The notes beneath the pieces were generated by a model. That model made no database searches and was not told where the DNA came from. It worked only from the letters and a program-made list of their open reading frames with translations. Shown here piece by piece: positions 19,286 to 29,002 of a stretch of 64,000 nt of DNA; positions within the stretch are counted from its first letter, which is position 1, and each line of letters begins with the position of its first letter. This stretch comes from Spartobacteria bacterium (GTDB lineage: Bacteria > Verrucomicrobiota > Verrucomicrobiia > Chthoniobacterales > UBA10450): contig PLCN01000021.1 of assembly GCA_003134785.1 (NCBI GenBank), positions 193,784-257,783 on the forward strand, given 5' to 3'. The position numbers and the translations under genes were made by a program.

Positions 19286-21763
19286 TCATTCGGCCCGGAG
19301 CACCACTATCGGATCGACGCTGGCGGCACGACGCGCCGGGAGCAGGCACGCGATCAGTGAGACCATCGTCATCAATGCTGCGGTACCGGCAAAGGTGGCG
19401 AGATGAAGCGCCGGGACGTCGAAGAGAACGCTCTGCATCGCTCTTCCTGCGATCCACGCGCCGATCAAACCGAGGATGGTTCCGGCGGCGAGAAGGCGCA
19501 AGCCTAACGAGAGGAATTGGGCAGCAATCTGATGCCGTTGCGCGCCCACGGCCATCCGTATCCCAATCTCGCGATTGCGTTGGGCGACCGCATAACTCAA
19601 AACTCCGTAGGTCCCGATCGCAGCCAGGAGGAGAGCCACACCGGCAAAGACTCCCGCCAGCAGCGCCGGCGACCGCCGCGCGATGAGACTGTCCGCGACG
19701 TGCGTCTCCATCGAGCGGATGTTGTCGATCGCCAAATCGGGATCAGCCGCGCGGACCAGTTTGCGGAGCGTCTCGCCGAATGCTTCAGGACGCTGGCTGG
19801 TGCGCGTGACCACGAAATAATAAGAGTTCTCTCGATAAGCGAACGGTACGTAAATCGCCCCCTGGCCTTGCGGCTCGGTGAGCGCCGCCTGTTTCACCCG
19901 ACCGACCACCCCGACAATCGTGAACAGTTTCGCGTCATCGGTTTCGCCGGCGTGCGTGATTTTCTGACCGAGCACGCCGCCGTTGGCATCCGTTTCGCCG
20001 GCCTGCGTGATTTTCTGGCCGACCAGGCCGCCATTGGGCCAATAATGGCGCGCAAAATCTTCATCGACGACACAGACTCGTTCCGCCTGGTGAGAATCCT
20101 CGGAGGTCAGAAACCGTCCTTCGCGCAACGGTATGCCGAGTGCAGTGAAGTAATCACCGGTGACGCCATAGGAATAATGTCCCTGCAACGACTGGCCCGC
20201 CGGCGGCACATAGCCCTTCGGGGCGGCGGCCGTTTTGCCGTTATCGCCAGTGAGCGGCATGTTCGTGATGATTCCGGCGGCGGTCACACCGGGCTGCTGG
20301 CGGATCAATTCCAGCAAGCGATCGCCCATCTCAACGCGGCGATTCTGATCGCTTTGCCACGGGATGGTGAATTCGCCGGTGAGGAGGTGATCGGACTGGA
20401 AGCCCGGAGAGACCGCCATGACTTTTTTCAGGCTCAGTCCGAGCAAGGCAGCGCCGGCCAGGAGAATGAAGGCGAGCGCGATCTGCGCGACGATGAAGCC
20501 GTGGCGGAGACGTTGCGCCGCGCGACTGACCGTGCCGCTCCGCGACTCGGATTGAAGCGCGTGGCCGAGATGACTGCTCAGGTTGAACCACGCAATCGGC
20601 AGAGCGATGACGATACCGAGAACAAGCGAGCCGATCAGACCGATTGCCGCCGTCCAGCCATCGAACTCAATCCGCGCGCCGAGCGGCAGGCGGCCCGCCC
20701 CGAGAATTTCGAGTAACCGCGTTCCCCACGCTCCGGCGACGAGTCCGAGCAATCCGCCGCTCGCGGTCAACGCCACGGTCTCAATCATGACCTGCCCCAC
20801 GATCTGCCGCCGGCTGGCCCCCATCGATTGACGGATTGCCATTTCTTTCGCGCGTCCGCTCGCGCGGATCAGAAGCAGGTTCACCAAATTGACCGCGCCG
20901 ATGAGGAGCAGAAAAAACACGCCAGCCTGCAGGAGAAGAAGCGTCGGACGAATGGAGCGAACGTGATCCGCATGCAGCGAAACCACCGGCGAACGGAAAC
21001 CGGCCTCCGCCATCATTTTCGCCTCCGGGTTGTCTTTTTCGACGGTGGTATTGTGCGCGTCGATCTGTGCCTGCGCTTCCGCGATCGTGGCGCCCGCCTT
21101 CAAACGCGCGATCATGTGTGTGGCGCCGCCGCCGGAGTGACGCGCTTTTGCGGAACGCTGTTCCTCGCTGGATTTCATCGAGACAAAGAGGCGCGCCTCG
21201 GACGAAAGAAAGCGAAACCCAGGAGGCAGGACGCCAACGATCTCCCTGGGGATGCCATTAATCCGGGTTTCGCGGCCCAGAACGTTTGGATCGGAATTAA
21301 AACGCTCGCGCCAGAAGGCGTCCGTCAGGATAACGACGTTCTTCTGCTGAATCCATTCTTCCTCGGTGAAGCTGCGGCCGAGCGCGGGCCTCACCCCGAG
21401 GGTGACGAAGAAATCCGGTGAGATGCGGATGACTCCCATCTGCTCGGTCGAGCCCGGTTCGCCGACGACTTCGCTGCGTTCCATATAAATGGAAAGGCTC
21501 GATAAGGCCGGAATATTGCCGCGGCGCTCGTAGTAGTTGGTGATCGACGAGCCGTCATTTTCGACACCTGCTTTCGGATAGGTGTTGTAAATACTGACGA
21601 GGCGGTCGGCGTCGGGAAATGGAAGCGGACGGAGGAGAATGGAATTGATCACCGCGAAGATGGCGAGGTTCGCCCCGAGACAGATCGCAATCGTTGCGAG
21701 CGCGGTCAGCGTGAAGGCCGGAGCTTTGCGTAGTTGGCGAAGGGCGTAGCGGAGATTGTTCAT
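19286..21763 (-). CDS. Duplicated orphan ABC permease (ADOP copy 9) with internal 17-residue duplication
   Basis: 825 residues from ATG 21763 (opening [17 protein letters not shown]); an in-frame TTG two codons upstream is less likely. First coupling helix EMAIRQSMGASRRQIVGQVM; second REIGIRMAVGAQRHQIAAQF; tail VDPIVVLRAE. In the second periplasmic core the segment GLVGQKITQAGETDANG is followed at once by a near copy, GVLGQKITHAGETDD. This tandem 17-residue duplication comes from a 51-base DNA repeat at 19941-20042; other copies have a single unit here (GKRI...). Copy 10 starts a pair with it: the stop of copy 10 would lie 9 bases upstream. Confidence 0.9.
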   Translation of the reverse strand: MNNLRYALRQLRKAPAFTLTALATIAICLGANLAIFAVINSILLRPLPFPDADRLVSIYNTYPKAGVENDGSSITNYYERRGNIPALSSLSIYMERSEVVGEPGSTEQMGVIRISPDFFVTLGVRPALGRSFTEEEWIQQKNVVILTDAFWRERFNSDPNVLGRETRINGIPREIVGVLPPGFRFLSSEARLFVSMKSSEEQRSAKARHSGGGATHMIARLKAGATIAEAQAQIDAHNTTVEKDNPEAKMMAEAGFRSPVVSLHADHVRSIRPTLLLLQAGVFFLLLIGAVNLVNLLLIRASGRAKEMAIRQSMGASRRQIVGQVMIETVALTASGGLLGLVAGAWGTRLLEILGAGRLPLGARIEFDGWTAAIGLIGSLVLGIVIALPIAWFNLSSHLGHALQSESRSGTVSRAAQRLRHGFIVAQIALAFILLAGAALLGLSLKKVMAVSPGFQSDHLLTGEFTIPWQSDQNRRVEMGDRLLELIRQQPGVTAAGIITNMPLTGDNGKTAAAPKGYVPPAGQSLQGHYSYGVTGDYFTALGIPLREGRFLTSEDSHQAERVCVVDEDFARHYWPNGGLVGQKITQAGETDANGGVLGQKITHAGETDDAKLFTIVGVVGRVKQAALTEPQGQGAIYVPFAYRENSYYFVVTRTSQRPEAFGETLRKLVRAADPDLAIDNIRSMETHVADSLIARRSPALLAGVFAGVALLLAAIGTYGVLSYAVAQRNREIGIRMAVGAQRHQIAAQFLSLGLRLLAAGTILGLIGAWIAGRAMQSVLFDVPALHLATFAGTAALMTMVSLIACLLPARRAASVDPIVVLRAE
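19941..20042. repeat. 51-bp tandem duplication inside permease copy 9
   Basis: Two adjacent 51-base units starting at 19941 and 19992 (GTTTCGCCGGCGTGCGTGAT and GTTTCGCCGGCCTGCGTGAT) differ at a handful of positions. The length is a multiple of three, so the frame is kept. Confidence 0.85.
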
Positions 21764-21772
21764 GAACAAAAA

Positions 21773-24184
21773 TTATTCTGCGCGTAAAGCGGCGACGGGA
21801 TCAGCTTTGGTGGCGCGGAGCGCGGGTAAGAGCGCGGCGAGAAGGCCGATCGCTCCGAGGACGAACACGACACCGCCGAAGACCAGCGGATCGTAAGCGG
21901 TGGTGTGGAAGAGGAGTGTTTCCATGAGACGCGCGACCGCGGCTGCGCCCAGCAAACCAAGGATGAGACCCAGCGCGGTGAGCCTGATCCCTTGCCCAAG
22001 CACGAGACGGAGGACATCGCGGACTTGCGCACCGAGCGCATAACGAATGCCGAATTCGCGCGTGCGCTGCGTGACGCTGTAAGCGATGAGGCCGTAGAGA
22101 CCAATGCCTGCGAGGAGCAACGCGAGCAGGGCGAAGAGGCTGAAGAGCGTGAGATAAAGCTGCGGCTGAGTGAGGCTCTGTTTCACCAGAGTTCGCACCG
22201 GCGCGACGTTCGAAATCGTCTGCTCGGGATTGAAGGACCAGATAGCGCGCTGGACTGTTTGCGAGACCGTCTCGACCGGAAGCGGCGAGCGCACCAGGAG
22301 CGTGGCGAAAGCCCAACCGCGTTGATTCAGTGAAGCGTAAATTTGATACGGCGTGGCGGCATCGAGACCGTTGCGCGGGACATCGCCGACAACGCCGATG
22401 ACTTCGAGCGGCTCCGGAGTTGGTTGCTGGCGACTCGGCGGAAGCGCGAGCCGTTTGCCGATCGGATCTTCTGTGGGGAAAAATTTCTTTGCCGCTGATT
22501 GACTCAGCACAATCACAGCGGGTGCTTTGCTATCGTCGGTTTCGTTAAAGGTGCGGCCGGCCAGGAGCGGAATATGCAGCGTCGCGAAAAACGAAGGACT
22601 GACGGAATCGTAGAAAGCCGGCGGCAATTTCGTCGCGTCATCGGATGAACCATGCACCGAGAAGGTGGCGGGTATTCCCCAGGTGAACGGCATCGTCTGC
22701 GTAAACGCGACCGATTCCACGCCAGGTATCGCGCTCGTATGCTCGAGAAGCTGGCGGTAATAGTCGGTGCGCTTTGGCCCGGTATCGTAGCGAGTCGGCG
22801 CGAGCGTAATGACCATGCTCAGCGTGTTCTCGATCTGGATGCCGGGATTCACGCCAGTGATCGCGGCGAAGCTTTTCCAGACGAGGCCGGCGCAAACGAG
22901 AAGTACGAGCGTGAGCGCGATTTGAGCAACGACGAGCGCGCCGCGGAGCCGCACCGATTGCAGACCGGCCGATCCCCCCTTGCCTCCATCACGCAGCGAA
23001 TCGATCGCGTCGACTCGGGTCGCGTGCCACGCCGGATAGAGACCAAAAACGAGCCCGGTGAGCAAAGCGATCCCGCCGGTAATCAGAAGCACCGGCGCGT
23101 TCAGAACGATCTCGTCACTGCGCGGAATCCAATCGCGCGCCAGACTCGACAGAAGAAGATCCAATCCCCAGCTTCCGATCAACACGCCGCCCACACCGCC
23201 GAGCGCGACGAGGAGCAACGACTCAATCAAATGTCCTCGCGCGATCGCCGCGCGGCTGGCGCCGAGAGCGAGACGAATCGCCACCTCGCGTTGCCGCGTG
23301 GAAGCGCGGACGAATTGGAGACCGGCAACATTCGCGCACGTAATGAGTAGCACGACCAGCGCGGCGCCGACCACCAAGAGCAAACCTTCGCGGTAATTGC
23401 CGACCACCAAATTGCGCAGCGGAGTCAGAGTGAAGTCCCAGCCCTTGTAGAATTTCGCGTCGCTTTGCGTGAGTCGCGCAGAGATCGTGTCGAGTTCCGC
23501 CTGCGCCGTAGACACGGGAACGCCGGACTTGATGCGTCCGATGACGCCCCAAAATCGCGCGTTCGCGACGAAGTTCTCGCCGCCCTCGTTCGGGAAGACC
23601 CGCCATTCGGAAGAGACGCCAAACGGATCCTTAAAAGTGCGCGGCATCACTCCGATGACCTCGTGCGGCACGTCGTCGAGCGTGATGGTTTCGCCGACCA
23701 GCTCGCGCCGGCCGCCGAATTGTTTTTGCCAAATGTCGTAGCTGAGCACGACCGTCGGCTTCGCGTTGGCCGCCGCGTCTTCTGGCGTGAACGTCCGGCC
23801 GATGAGCGCCTTCTCGCCGAGCACCCGGAAGTAATCCTGAGTGACGAGGCTGCCGGTGAGTGAAGTTGGTTTCTCGACGCGCGTGAGATTGTCGTAATGG
23901 TAACAGCTGGCCGCGATGCTCTCGAACGATGTGACCTGCTTCTCCACATCGCGGAATCCCGCCGGCGCGAAGCCCAGTCCGCTCAGGTTCTGTTGCAGAT
24001 TTCGCTGCTGCACTGCGACGATCCGATCCGCATCCGGAAAAGGAAGGGGCGCGAGCAGGACCGCGTGGACGACGGTGAAGATCGCGGTGTTCGCGCCGAT
24101 GCCGAGCGCGAGAATGAGCACCGCGACAAAAGTGAACCCAGGCGACTTGCGGAGTTGGCGGAGAGCGTAGCGCAAGTTGTTCAT
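21773..24184 (-). CDS. Duplicated orphan ABC permease (ADOP copy 10)
   Basis: 803 residues from ATG 24184, opening [17 protein letters not shown]. First coupling helix EVAIRLALGASRAAIARGHL; second REFGIRYALGAQVRDVLRLV; tail ADPVAALRAE. The segment ITCANVAGLQFVRASTRQRE has the Ala-Asn-Val-Ala pattern typical of the second FtsX helix in this family. Copy 9 begins 9 bases after its stop, so copies 10 and 9 should be cotranscribed. Upstream, 25 bases separate it from the stop of copy 11, so copies 11-10-9 may form one unit that ends at the hairpin at 19197-19257. Confidence 0.9.
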   Translation of the reverse strand: MNNLRYALRQLRKSPGFTFVAVLILALGIGANTAIFTVVHAVLLAPLPFPDADRIVAVQQRNLQQNLSGLGFAPAGFRDVEKQVTSFESIAASCYHYDNLTRVEKPTSLTGSLVTQDYFRVLGEKALIGRTFTPEDAAANAKPTVVLSYDIWQKQFGGRRELVGETITLDDVPHEVIGVMPRTFKDPFGVSSEWRVFPNEGGENFVANARFWGVIGRIKSGVPVSTAQAELDTISARLTQSDAKFYKGWDFTLTPLRNLVVGNYREGLLLVVGAALVVLLITCANVAGLQFVRASTRQREVAIRLALGASRAAIARGHLIESLLLVALGGVGGVLIGSWGLDLLLSSLARDWIPRSDEIVLNAPVLLITGGIALLTGLVFGLYPAWHATRVDAIDSLRDGGKGGSAGLQSVRLRGALVVAQIALTLVLLVCAGLVWKSFAAITGVNPGIQIENTLSMVITLAPTRYDTGPKRTDYYRQLLEHTSAIPGVESVAFTQTMPFTWGIPATFSVHGSSDDATKLPPAFYDSVSPSFFATLHIPLLAGRTFNETDDSKAPAVIVLSQSAAKKFFPTEDPIGKRLALPPSRQQPTPEPLEVIGVVGDVPRNGLDAATPYQIYASLNQRGWAFATLLVRSPLPVETVSQTVQRAIWSFNPEQTISNVAPVRTLVKQSLTQPQLYLTLFSLFALLALLLAGIGLYGLIAYSVTQRTREFGIRYALGAQVRDVLRLVLGQGIRLTALGLILGLLGAAAVARLMETLLFHTTAYDPLVFGGVVFVLGAIGLLAALLPALRATKADPVAALRAE

Positions 24185-24209
24185 CTGATTTTCTCCTCTC
24201 GTTAGGCCA

Positions 24210-26627
24210 TCATTCCGCCCGCAACGTCACCATCGGGTTTACGCGCGAGGCGCGACGGGCGGGAATCCAGCAGGCAAAAAGTGAGGCGAGCACCAGCACG
24301 AGCGTGACCGAGCCATAGATCCACGGATCGTTCGCGTTCACGCCGAAAAGCAAACTGCGAATGACCCGAGAGAGCGCGAAGGCTCCCGCGAAACCGAAGA
24401 TCAGCCCGCCGCCGAGCAAACGCATTCCCTGGCCCAGCATCATCGCGCGAATTTGCGCGGGCATCGCTCCGAGCGCGAGGCGCACGCCGATTTCACGCAT
24501 GCGCCGCAGACCATTGAAGGCCATCACTCCGTAAAGGCCGATCACCGCGAGCGTCAGCGCCAGCACCGCGAAACAGACCAGCAGGAAACTCATCAGCCGC
24601 GGCGTGGCCCACGTTTCTTCCACGCGTTCCTGCATCGTCTTAAATTCGAACGCCGGTTGCGCAGGATCGAGCGAGGCCACGATGTCGCGAACCGGTTTCT
24701 CGAGCGACTTCGGCGAGAGCGACGTGCGCAGCAACGCCACCAAATTATTCTGCGGTTGCTGCGTCATCGGCAGGTAGACCTGTGGCAACACGGTCACTTC
24801 CTCAAAGCCGTATACTTTCAAATGCGGGACAACTCCGACGACAGTCCGGTATTCGTGCGCGCCTTGTTCGCCGGTGGACATCCGGATGCGCTTTCCGACT
24901 GCATCTTGTCCGGGAAAATAACGATCCGCCAACAGCTGATCGATGATCATGACCGGAGGCACATCCTTCGTGTCCCCAGCCTCGAACGTCCGGCCGCGAA
25001 GTAATGAAGTCTTCAACGTTTGAAAATAGCCGGGCGTCACGACGTTCATCTCCGTCGAAGGCATTTTGCCGGGCTCCGGTTCCGGCGCGCCTTCCGGGAC
25101 GAAAGAGGTTTGCCATCCCGTCATGAGCGGCGGGGTTGAGGAGAGCGCAACTTGCTCCACGCCTGGCAGCACGGACAACTTTTCCATCAGCGCGTCCGAA
25201 AAATTCAGGAGCTTTTTCGCGTCGGCATAGCTCGCCTCGGGAAGATTGATCCGGGCCGAAAGCAAGAGGTGCGGATCGAATCCGAGCCCGAGTGCTCTGG
25301 CATTGGCAAAACTTTTCAGGACCAAACCGGCCGTGCTCAAGAGCACGAGCGTGAGCGCCACTTCCGCGACGACGAGCAGATCGCGCGAGCGGCGCGCGCC
25401 GGGAGCATCCGAACTTCCGTGGCCCCCTGATTTCAGAGCGAGTTGAATATCCACGCGAGAGGTATGCCACGCGGGCCAAAGGCCAAAGAGAAGACTGGTG
25501 ATGAACGAGAGCGCCAGACTGAATGAGAGAACCCAGCCGTCCAGGGGCAAATCCTTGAAGCGCGGGGAACCGGGTGGCGAAAGCGCGACCAGAAGATCGC
25601 GCCCCCATGCCGCCAGGCAGAGTCCAAGCGCACCACCGACCAGGGCGAGAACGACGCTCTCGATCAGGAGCTGGCGAATGATTTGCCAGCGCGATGCTCC
25701 GACCGCGGCGCGGACCGCGAATTCACGGGCGCGGGCGGCTCCGCGCGCCGCGAGCAGGTTGGCCAGATTCGCGCACGCGATGAGGAGAACCAGCGCCACC
25801 GCACCCAGCAACAGGTTGAGACTGGCGCGATAATCGCCCACTTGATTTTCCAGCAGCGGCGTCACAGTCACGCTCACCGCGGAATTCGACTCCGGATATT
25901 GTTTCGCGAGACGCGCCGCGATTTGCTTCAGCTCGTTTAGCGCTTGTTCCACCTTGACGCCGTTTTTCAAGCGGCCCCAGCCGAACAAGCCCGGATGATT
26001 GTCGCGCGTCTGCCATGCCGGATTGTCCGTGCGTTGCATGACCGGAAACCAAACGTCCACCGTGCGCGGTGAGAACATCTGCGGCGGCATGACGCCGATG
26101 ATGGTGTAGGGCTGATTATCGAAATTCACGCTGCGTCCCAACACGCCTGGATCGCGCGAAAAAATGCGCTGCCACATCCGGTCGCTGATCACCGCCAGCA
26201 GTGGTCCGCCCACTCGATCTTCCTCTTCGGTGAAGACACGCCCGAGTTGCGGATTCAGTCCGATCACCTTGAAAAAATTCGCGGTCACCAGACCTCCGCT
26301 GACTTGCTCGGGCGCGCGACCCTGGAGGCCGCTCAAGTTATAAGATTCGCGCCGCGAAAGAGCGATCTCTTCGAAGGCGGTGTTATCGCGCTTCCAATCG
26401 ACGTAGTCTGGAAACGAAACCGAAATCTGCGGTTGGTTCGCATCGGTCTCGGTGACGATCATCAGTCGATCCCCTTCCGGATACGGCAGCGGCCGAAGCA
26501 AGACCGCGTAGATGACGCTGAAGATCGCCGTGTTCGCGCCAATCCCGAGCGCCAGCGTGATGACCGCGATGAGAGTGAAGCCGGGTGATTTTCGAAGCTG
26601 CCGTAGAGCGAAGCGCAGGTCGTTCAT
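24210..26627 (-). CDS. Duplicated orphan ABC permease (ADOP copy 11), first of the array
   Basis: 805 residues from ATG 26627, opening [17 protein letters not shown]. The frame is open 46 codons further to 26765, but those codons read through the palindrome at 26667-26796 and are unlike any family N-terminus. First coupling helix [20 protein letters not shown]; second [20 protein letters not shown]; tail [10 protein letters not shown]. It is most similar to copy 7. It is the promoter-proximal member of the array. The 40 bases between its ATG and the repeat hold no obvious Shine-Dalgarno sequence. Confidence 0.9.
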   Translation of the reverse strand: MNDLRFALRQLRKSPGFTLIAVITLALGIGANTAIFSVIYAVLLRPLPYPEGDRLMIVTETDANQPQISVSFPDYVDWKRDNTAFEEIALSRRESYNLSGLQGRAPEQVSGGLVTANFFKVIGLNPQLGRVFTEEEDRVGGPLLAVISDRMWQRIFSRDPGVLGRSVNFDNQPYTIIGVMPPQMFSPRTVDVWFPVMQRTDNPAWQTRDNHPGLFGWGRLKNGVKVEQALNELKQIAARLAKQYPESNSAVSVTVTPLLENQVGDYRASLNLLLGAVALVLLIACANLANLLAARGAARAREFAVRAAVGASRWQIIRQLLIESVVLALVGGALGLCLAAWGRDLLVALSPPGSPRFKDLPLDGWVLSFSLALSFITSLLFGLWPAWHTSRVDIQLALKSGGHGSSDAPGARRSRDLLVVAEVALTLVLLSTAGLVLKSFANARALGLGFDPHLLLSARINLPEASYADAKKLLNFSDALMEKLSVLPGVEQVALSSTPPLMTGWQTSFVPEGAPEPEPGKMPSTEMNVVTPGYFQTLKTSLLRGRTFEAGDTKDVPPVMIIDQLLADRYFPGQDAVGKRIRMSTGEQGAHEYRTVVGVVPHLKVYGFEEVTVLPQVYLPMTQQPQNNLVALLRTSLSPKSLEKPVRDIVASLDPAQPAFEFKTMQERVEETWATPRLMSFLLVCFAVLALTLAVIGLYGVMAFNGLRRMREIGVRLALGAMPAQIRAMMLGQGMRLLGGGLIFGFAGAFALSRVIRSLLFGVNANDPWIYGSVTLVLVLASLFACWIPARRASRVNPMVTLRAE

Positions 26628-26666
26628 ACAAGAGTGGATGGCTGATCGTTGATGGTTGGGAACTTC

Positions 26667-26796
26667 GGGGAGCGCACGCGCCCTCGCGTGCTGGTTGCGG
26701 CGCCCTCGCCGCGACGAATCTTTCCCCCGGCCGCGAGCAAGAGTCCGCGATGGCGAGGGCGCCAATCGCCAGCACGCGAGGGCGCGTGCGCTCCCC
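26667..26796. repeat. 130-bp palindromic repeat element, family C
   Basis: The element starts GGGGAGCGCACGCGCCCTCG and ends with its reverse complement; the arms extend to about 28 bases. The centre has GCGGCGCCCTCGCCGC and a second GGCGAGGGCGCC palindrome. The outermost ten bases (GGGGAGCGCA) are the same as in family A although the rest differs. It lies between the DUF4097-like gene and permease copy 11. Confidence 0.85.
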
Positions 26797-26805
26797 AGAC
26801 GGATT

Positions 26806-27843
26806 TCATCGCGCTGCCACGTCAGCCGAAGCGGGCTTGATCGAAATACTCCCTGCGCCGGAGCGAAGAACGAGCGACTTGCCGCCGCCGTTGATCTTTC
26901 CTTTCATCTGCTCGCGGTCCGTCCGAATGCCGACGAAAGGCAGCTCACTCGTCACTCGTCCTGAACTTGCCTCCGCCTCCACGTCCAAGCCGGCATCAGG
27001 CGGCACGGTGACCTCGATGCTTCCGGCTGACGTTTCCAAATTCACGTCACCGGGCACCGGTGACTTCAAGCGCGCGGTGATCGATCCGCCCGAGCTGCGC
27101 CCCGTGATCTTGCCGTTGATATTCTCGAAAGTGAGCCGGCCTCCGCTGGTCTCCACTTTCGTGTCGCCGCCGAAATTTCGCACCACGATCGATCCGCCAG
27201 ACGTATGTGCCTCGAGTGAGCCGCTGCCGTCGATTGCGTCGATCCTTCCGCCGCTTGTGTCCACTTTCACCGGACCTTCGCAACCATTCAGCTCGATGCT
27301 GCCGCCGCTGGTCGTCGCGCCGGTCGGACCGCGCAGATGGGTGAACTTCAGTTTGCCGCCACTGGTGTCGGCGCTCATCGTGCCGGTCAGTTCGGCGCCG
27401 ATAATCGTGCCGCCGCCCGTGCGCAGCTCGGAATGGAAATTCCGCGGCACGCGCACGGTGTAACGCGCATCCATGTTGCAACTGCCCGACCAACTCAAGT
27501 TGTGATCTTTCTGCTGGCGGCGAGCGCGAATCGTAATCGTGTTGCCTTCCTTCGTGACTTGAACGGGCGCAGCCGCCAGGTATTCCTTTTCCTGCGCCTC
27601 GTTGTTCGATTCGATTTTGCGATGCGCGGAAATGTCTATCTTGTCATCTGCTCCGGCCGCGACATCGATCGTGCCGAAATCCACATCGACAATGAGTTTC
27701 CCGCCAGGTGAGCCGTCGAGTTGCTGACTGATATTTTCCTCGGATAACGCGGCGGCGGTCGTGATTGAAACGATGAGAAACAGGAGCGTGCGAATGATTA
27801 TGGTGCGGGATCCGGTTGAGTGAAAATTGGAGCGAAATCGCAT
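26806..27843 (-). CDS. Exported DUF4097-like beta-repeat protein
   Basis: 345 residues from ATG 27843. The N-terminus has a basic stretch, a hydrophobic segment ([18 protein letters not shown]) and then the mature part, so the product should be exported. The middle is built of about six repeats of roughly 20 residues, each centred on TSGG or SSGG (for example [13 protein letters not shown] and [13 protein letters not shown]). This predicts a right-handed beta-helix like the putative adhesin family DUF4097. [17 protein letters not shown] is the family-like opening strand. The C-terminus ends with a [12 protein letters not shown] segment. Function is unknown; related proteins often accompany envelope or anti-sigma regulators. 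It is separated from the permease array by the family C repeat. Confidence 0.75.
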   Translation of the reverse strand: MRFRSNFHSTGSRTIIIRTLLFLIVSITTAAALSEENISQQLDGSPGGKLIVDVDFGTIDVAAGADDKIDISAHRKIESNNEAQEKEYLAAAPVQVTKEGNTITIRARRQQKDHNLSWSGSCNMDARYTVRVPRNFHSELRTGGGTIIGAELTGTMSADTSGGKLKFTHLRGPTGATTSGGSIELNGCEGPVKVDTSGGRIDAIDGSGSLEAHTSGGSIVVRNFGGDTKVETSGGRLTFENINGKITGRSSGGSITARLKSPVPGDVNLETSAGSIEVTVPPDAGLDVEAEASSGRVTSELPFVGIRTDREQMKGKINGGGKSLVLRSGAGSISIKPASADVAAR

Positions 27844-28046
27844 TTCATTTCCACAGGATGTTGGAGCTAAAGCCTGAAATAAACAGACGTCACGCGAAGC
27901 CTTTGCAAGGGTTATGCCACGAGCGAAAGCGTTTCACTTTACGCTGTCGCGGAACGGGTTACATGCTGTGACCCGAATTCCCGCGGGCGGTTATTGTCCC
28001 GTCGTCGGGATTTCACTGTCCCATTTTCGAAACGGTCTGACGAACT

Positions 28047-28118
28047 GGTAGGGCGAGACTCTGTCGAGCCGAATCTCAACCACAAAAACGCGCCGGCTCG
28101 ACAGAGTCTCGCCCTACC
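28047..28118. repeat. 72-bp inverted repeat, family D (GTAGGGCGAGACTCTGTCGA)
   Basis: Two 25-base arms (28047-28071 and 28094-28118) are exact inverted repeats beginning GGTAGGGCGAGACTCTGTCG. The tips GTAGGGCG/CGCCCTAC match the tips of family B. It lies in the 333-base gap 27844-28176, which holds nothing else recognisable apart from an A/T-rich stretch before the transporter gene. Confidence 0.85.
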
Positions 28119-28176
28119 AAAAGAGGACCCAAAAAAATTCGCGCCATCCGCGTAATCCGCGGTTAACTAATCTGCG

Positions 28177-28938
28177 ATGGCTGAAACAATGATCCGCCGA
28201 TTGACCGCGCGCGACGCGCGGCTGAGCAGCTTTCGTTACTACGATCTGCTTGTCCATGTCTTCGTTGTCATTCTTCTGATCTCGAATCTGGTCGGGCAAA
28301 AGATATGCGCGATTCCGCTCTTCAATTTTCATGGACAGCCGGTCGTGGCGAATGTTAGCGGCGCGCAATTGCTTTTCCCCATCACCTACATCTTCGGCGA
28401 TATTTTCACCGAGGTTTACGGTTACGGCGCATCGCGGCGCGCGATCTGGTTGGGGTTTTTTGCCTGTACCATTCTATCCTTGATGGGGCTGTTCGTGGTC
28501 TGGATTCCAGCCGCGCCTGGCTGGCCGAATCAGGCGGCATTCGAGGCGGTTTTTTACAATGTCCCGCGCTTCATCGCCGCCAGCCTCGTCGCGTTCTGGC
28601 TCGGAGAATTCACAAATTCCTACACGCTCGCGAAGATGAAACTGTGGACCGACGGCAAATGGCTTTGGACGCGCACGGTCGGCTCGACGGTGACGGGACA
28701 ATTCGTCGATACGACGGTGCTGATCCTGATTGCATTCGGCGGGTACACGCCGTGGTCGACGATGTTGAACCTGATCATTTCCGGTTACTTCGCCAAAGTA
28801 CTCTACGAGGTGCTCGCCACGCCGCTCACTTATCTCATCGTGAATAAACTGAAGCGCGCGGAAGGCGTGGATGTTTACGATCGCGACACGAATTTCAATC
28901 CCTTCGCGCGCAATCGGCAAAACAGCGCGGAGGCCTGA
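28177..28938 (+). CDS. yhhQ: Queuosine precursor transporter (YhhQ family)
   Basis: 253 residues with six or seven membrane helices. Family-typical segments are visible: LLVHVFVVILLISNLVGQK near the N-terminus, LLFPITYIFGDIFTEVYGYG (about 67-86), the FTNSYTLAKMK loop, and VGSTVTGQFVDTTVLILIAF. YhhQ proteins import queuosine precursors (preQ0/preQ1 or queuine) for tRNA modification. ATG 28177 was chosen because the hydrophilic MAETMIRRLTARDARLS start precedes the first helix; an internal ATG at codon 5 is also possible. It stands alone on the plus strand. No preQ1 riboswitch was recognised upstream, where the family D hairpin ends about 58 bases before the start. Confidence 0.88.
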   Translation: MAETMIRRLTARDARLSSFRYYDLLVHVFVVILLISNLVGQKICAIPLFNFHGQPVVANVSGAQLLFPITYIFGDIFTEVYGYGASRRAIWLGFFACTILSLMGLFVVWIPAAPGWPNQAAFEAVFYNVPRFIAASLVAFWLGEFTNSYTLAKMKLWTDGKWLWTRTVGSTVTGQFVDTTVLILIAFGGYTPWSTMLNLIISGYFAKVLYEVLATPLTYLIVNKLKRAEGVDVYDRDTNFNPFARNRQNSAEA

Positions 28939-29002
28939 AGGCGGCCCTGTCCGTTGCTTCCATAGCGAAGCGGCGACAGGCATTGGTGGCAACGCAACTC
29001 CG

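Noticed and set aside
24198-24206. CTCGTTAGG upstream of permease copy 10 as an attC core
   Set aside because: No partner core or palindrome within 150 bases, so it is listed only under the nine-base word.
26628-26765. N-terminal extension of permease copy 11
   Set aside because: These codons read through the family C palindrome; the family start is the ATG at 26627.
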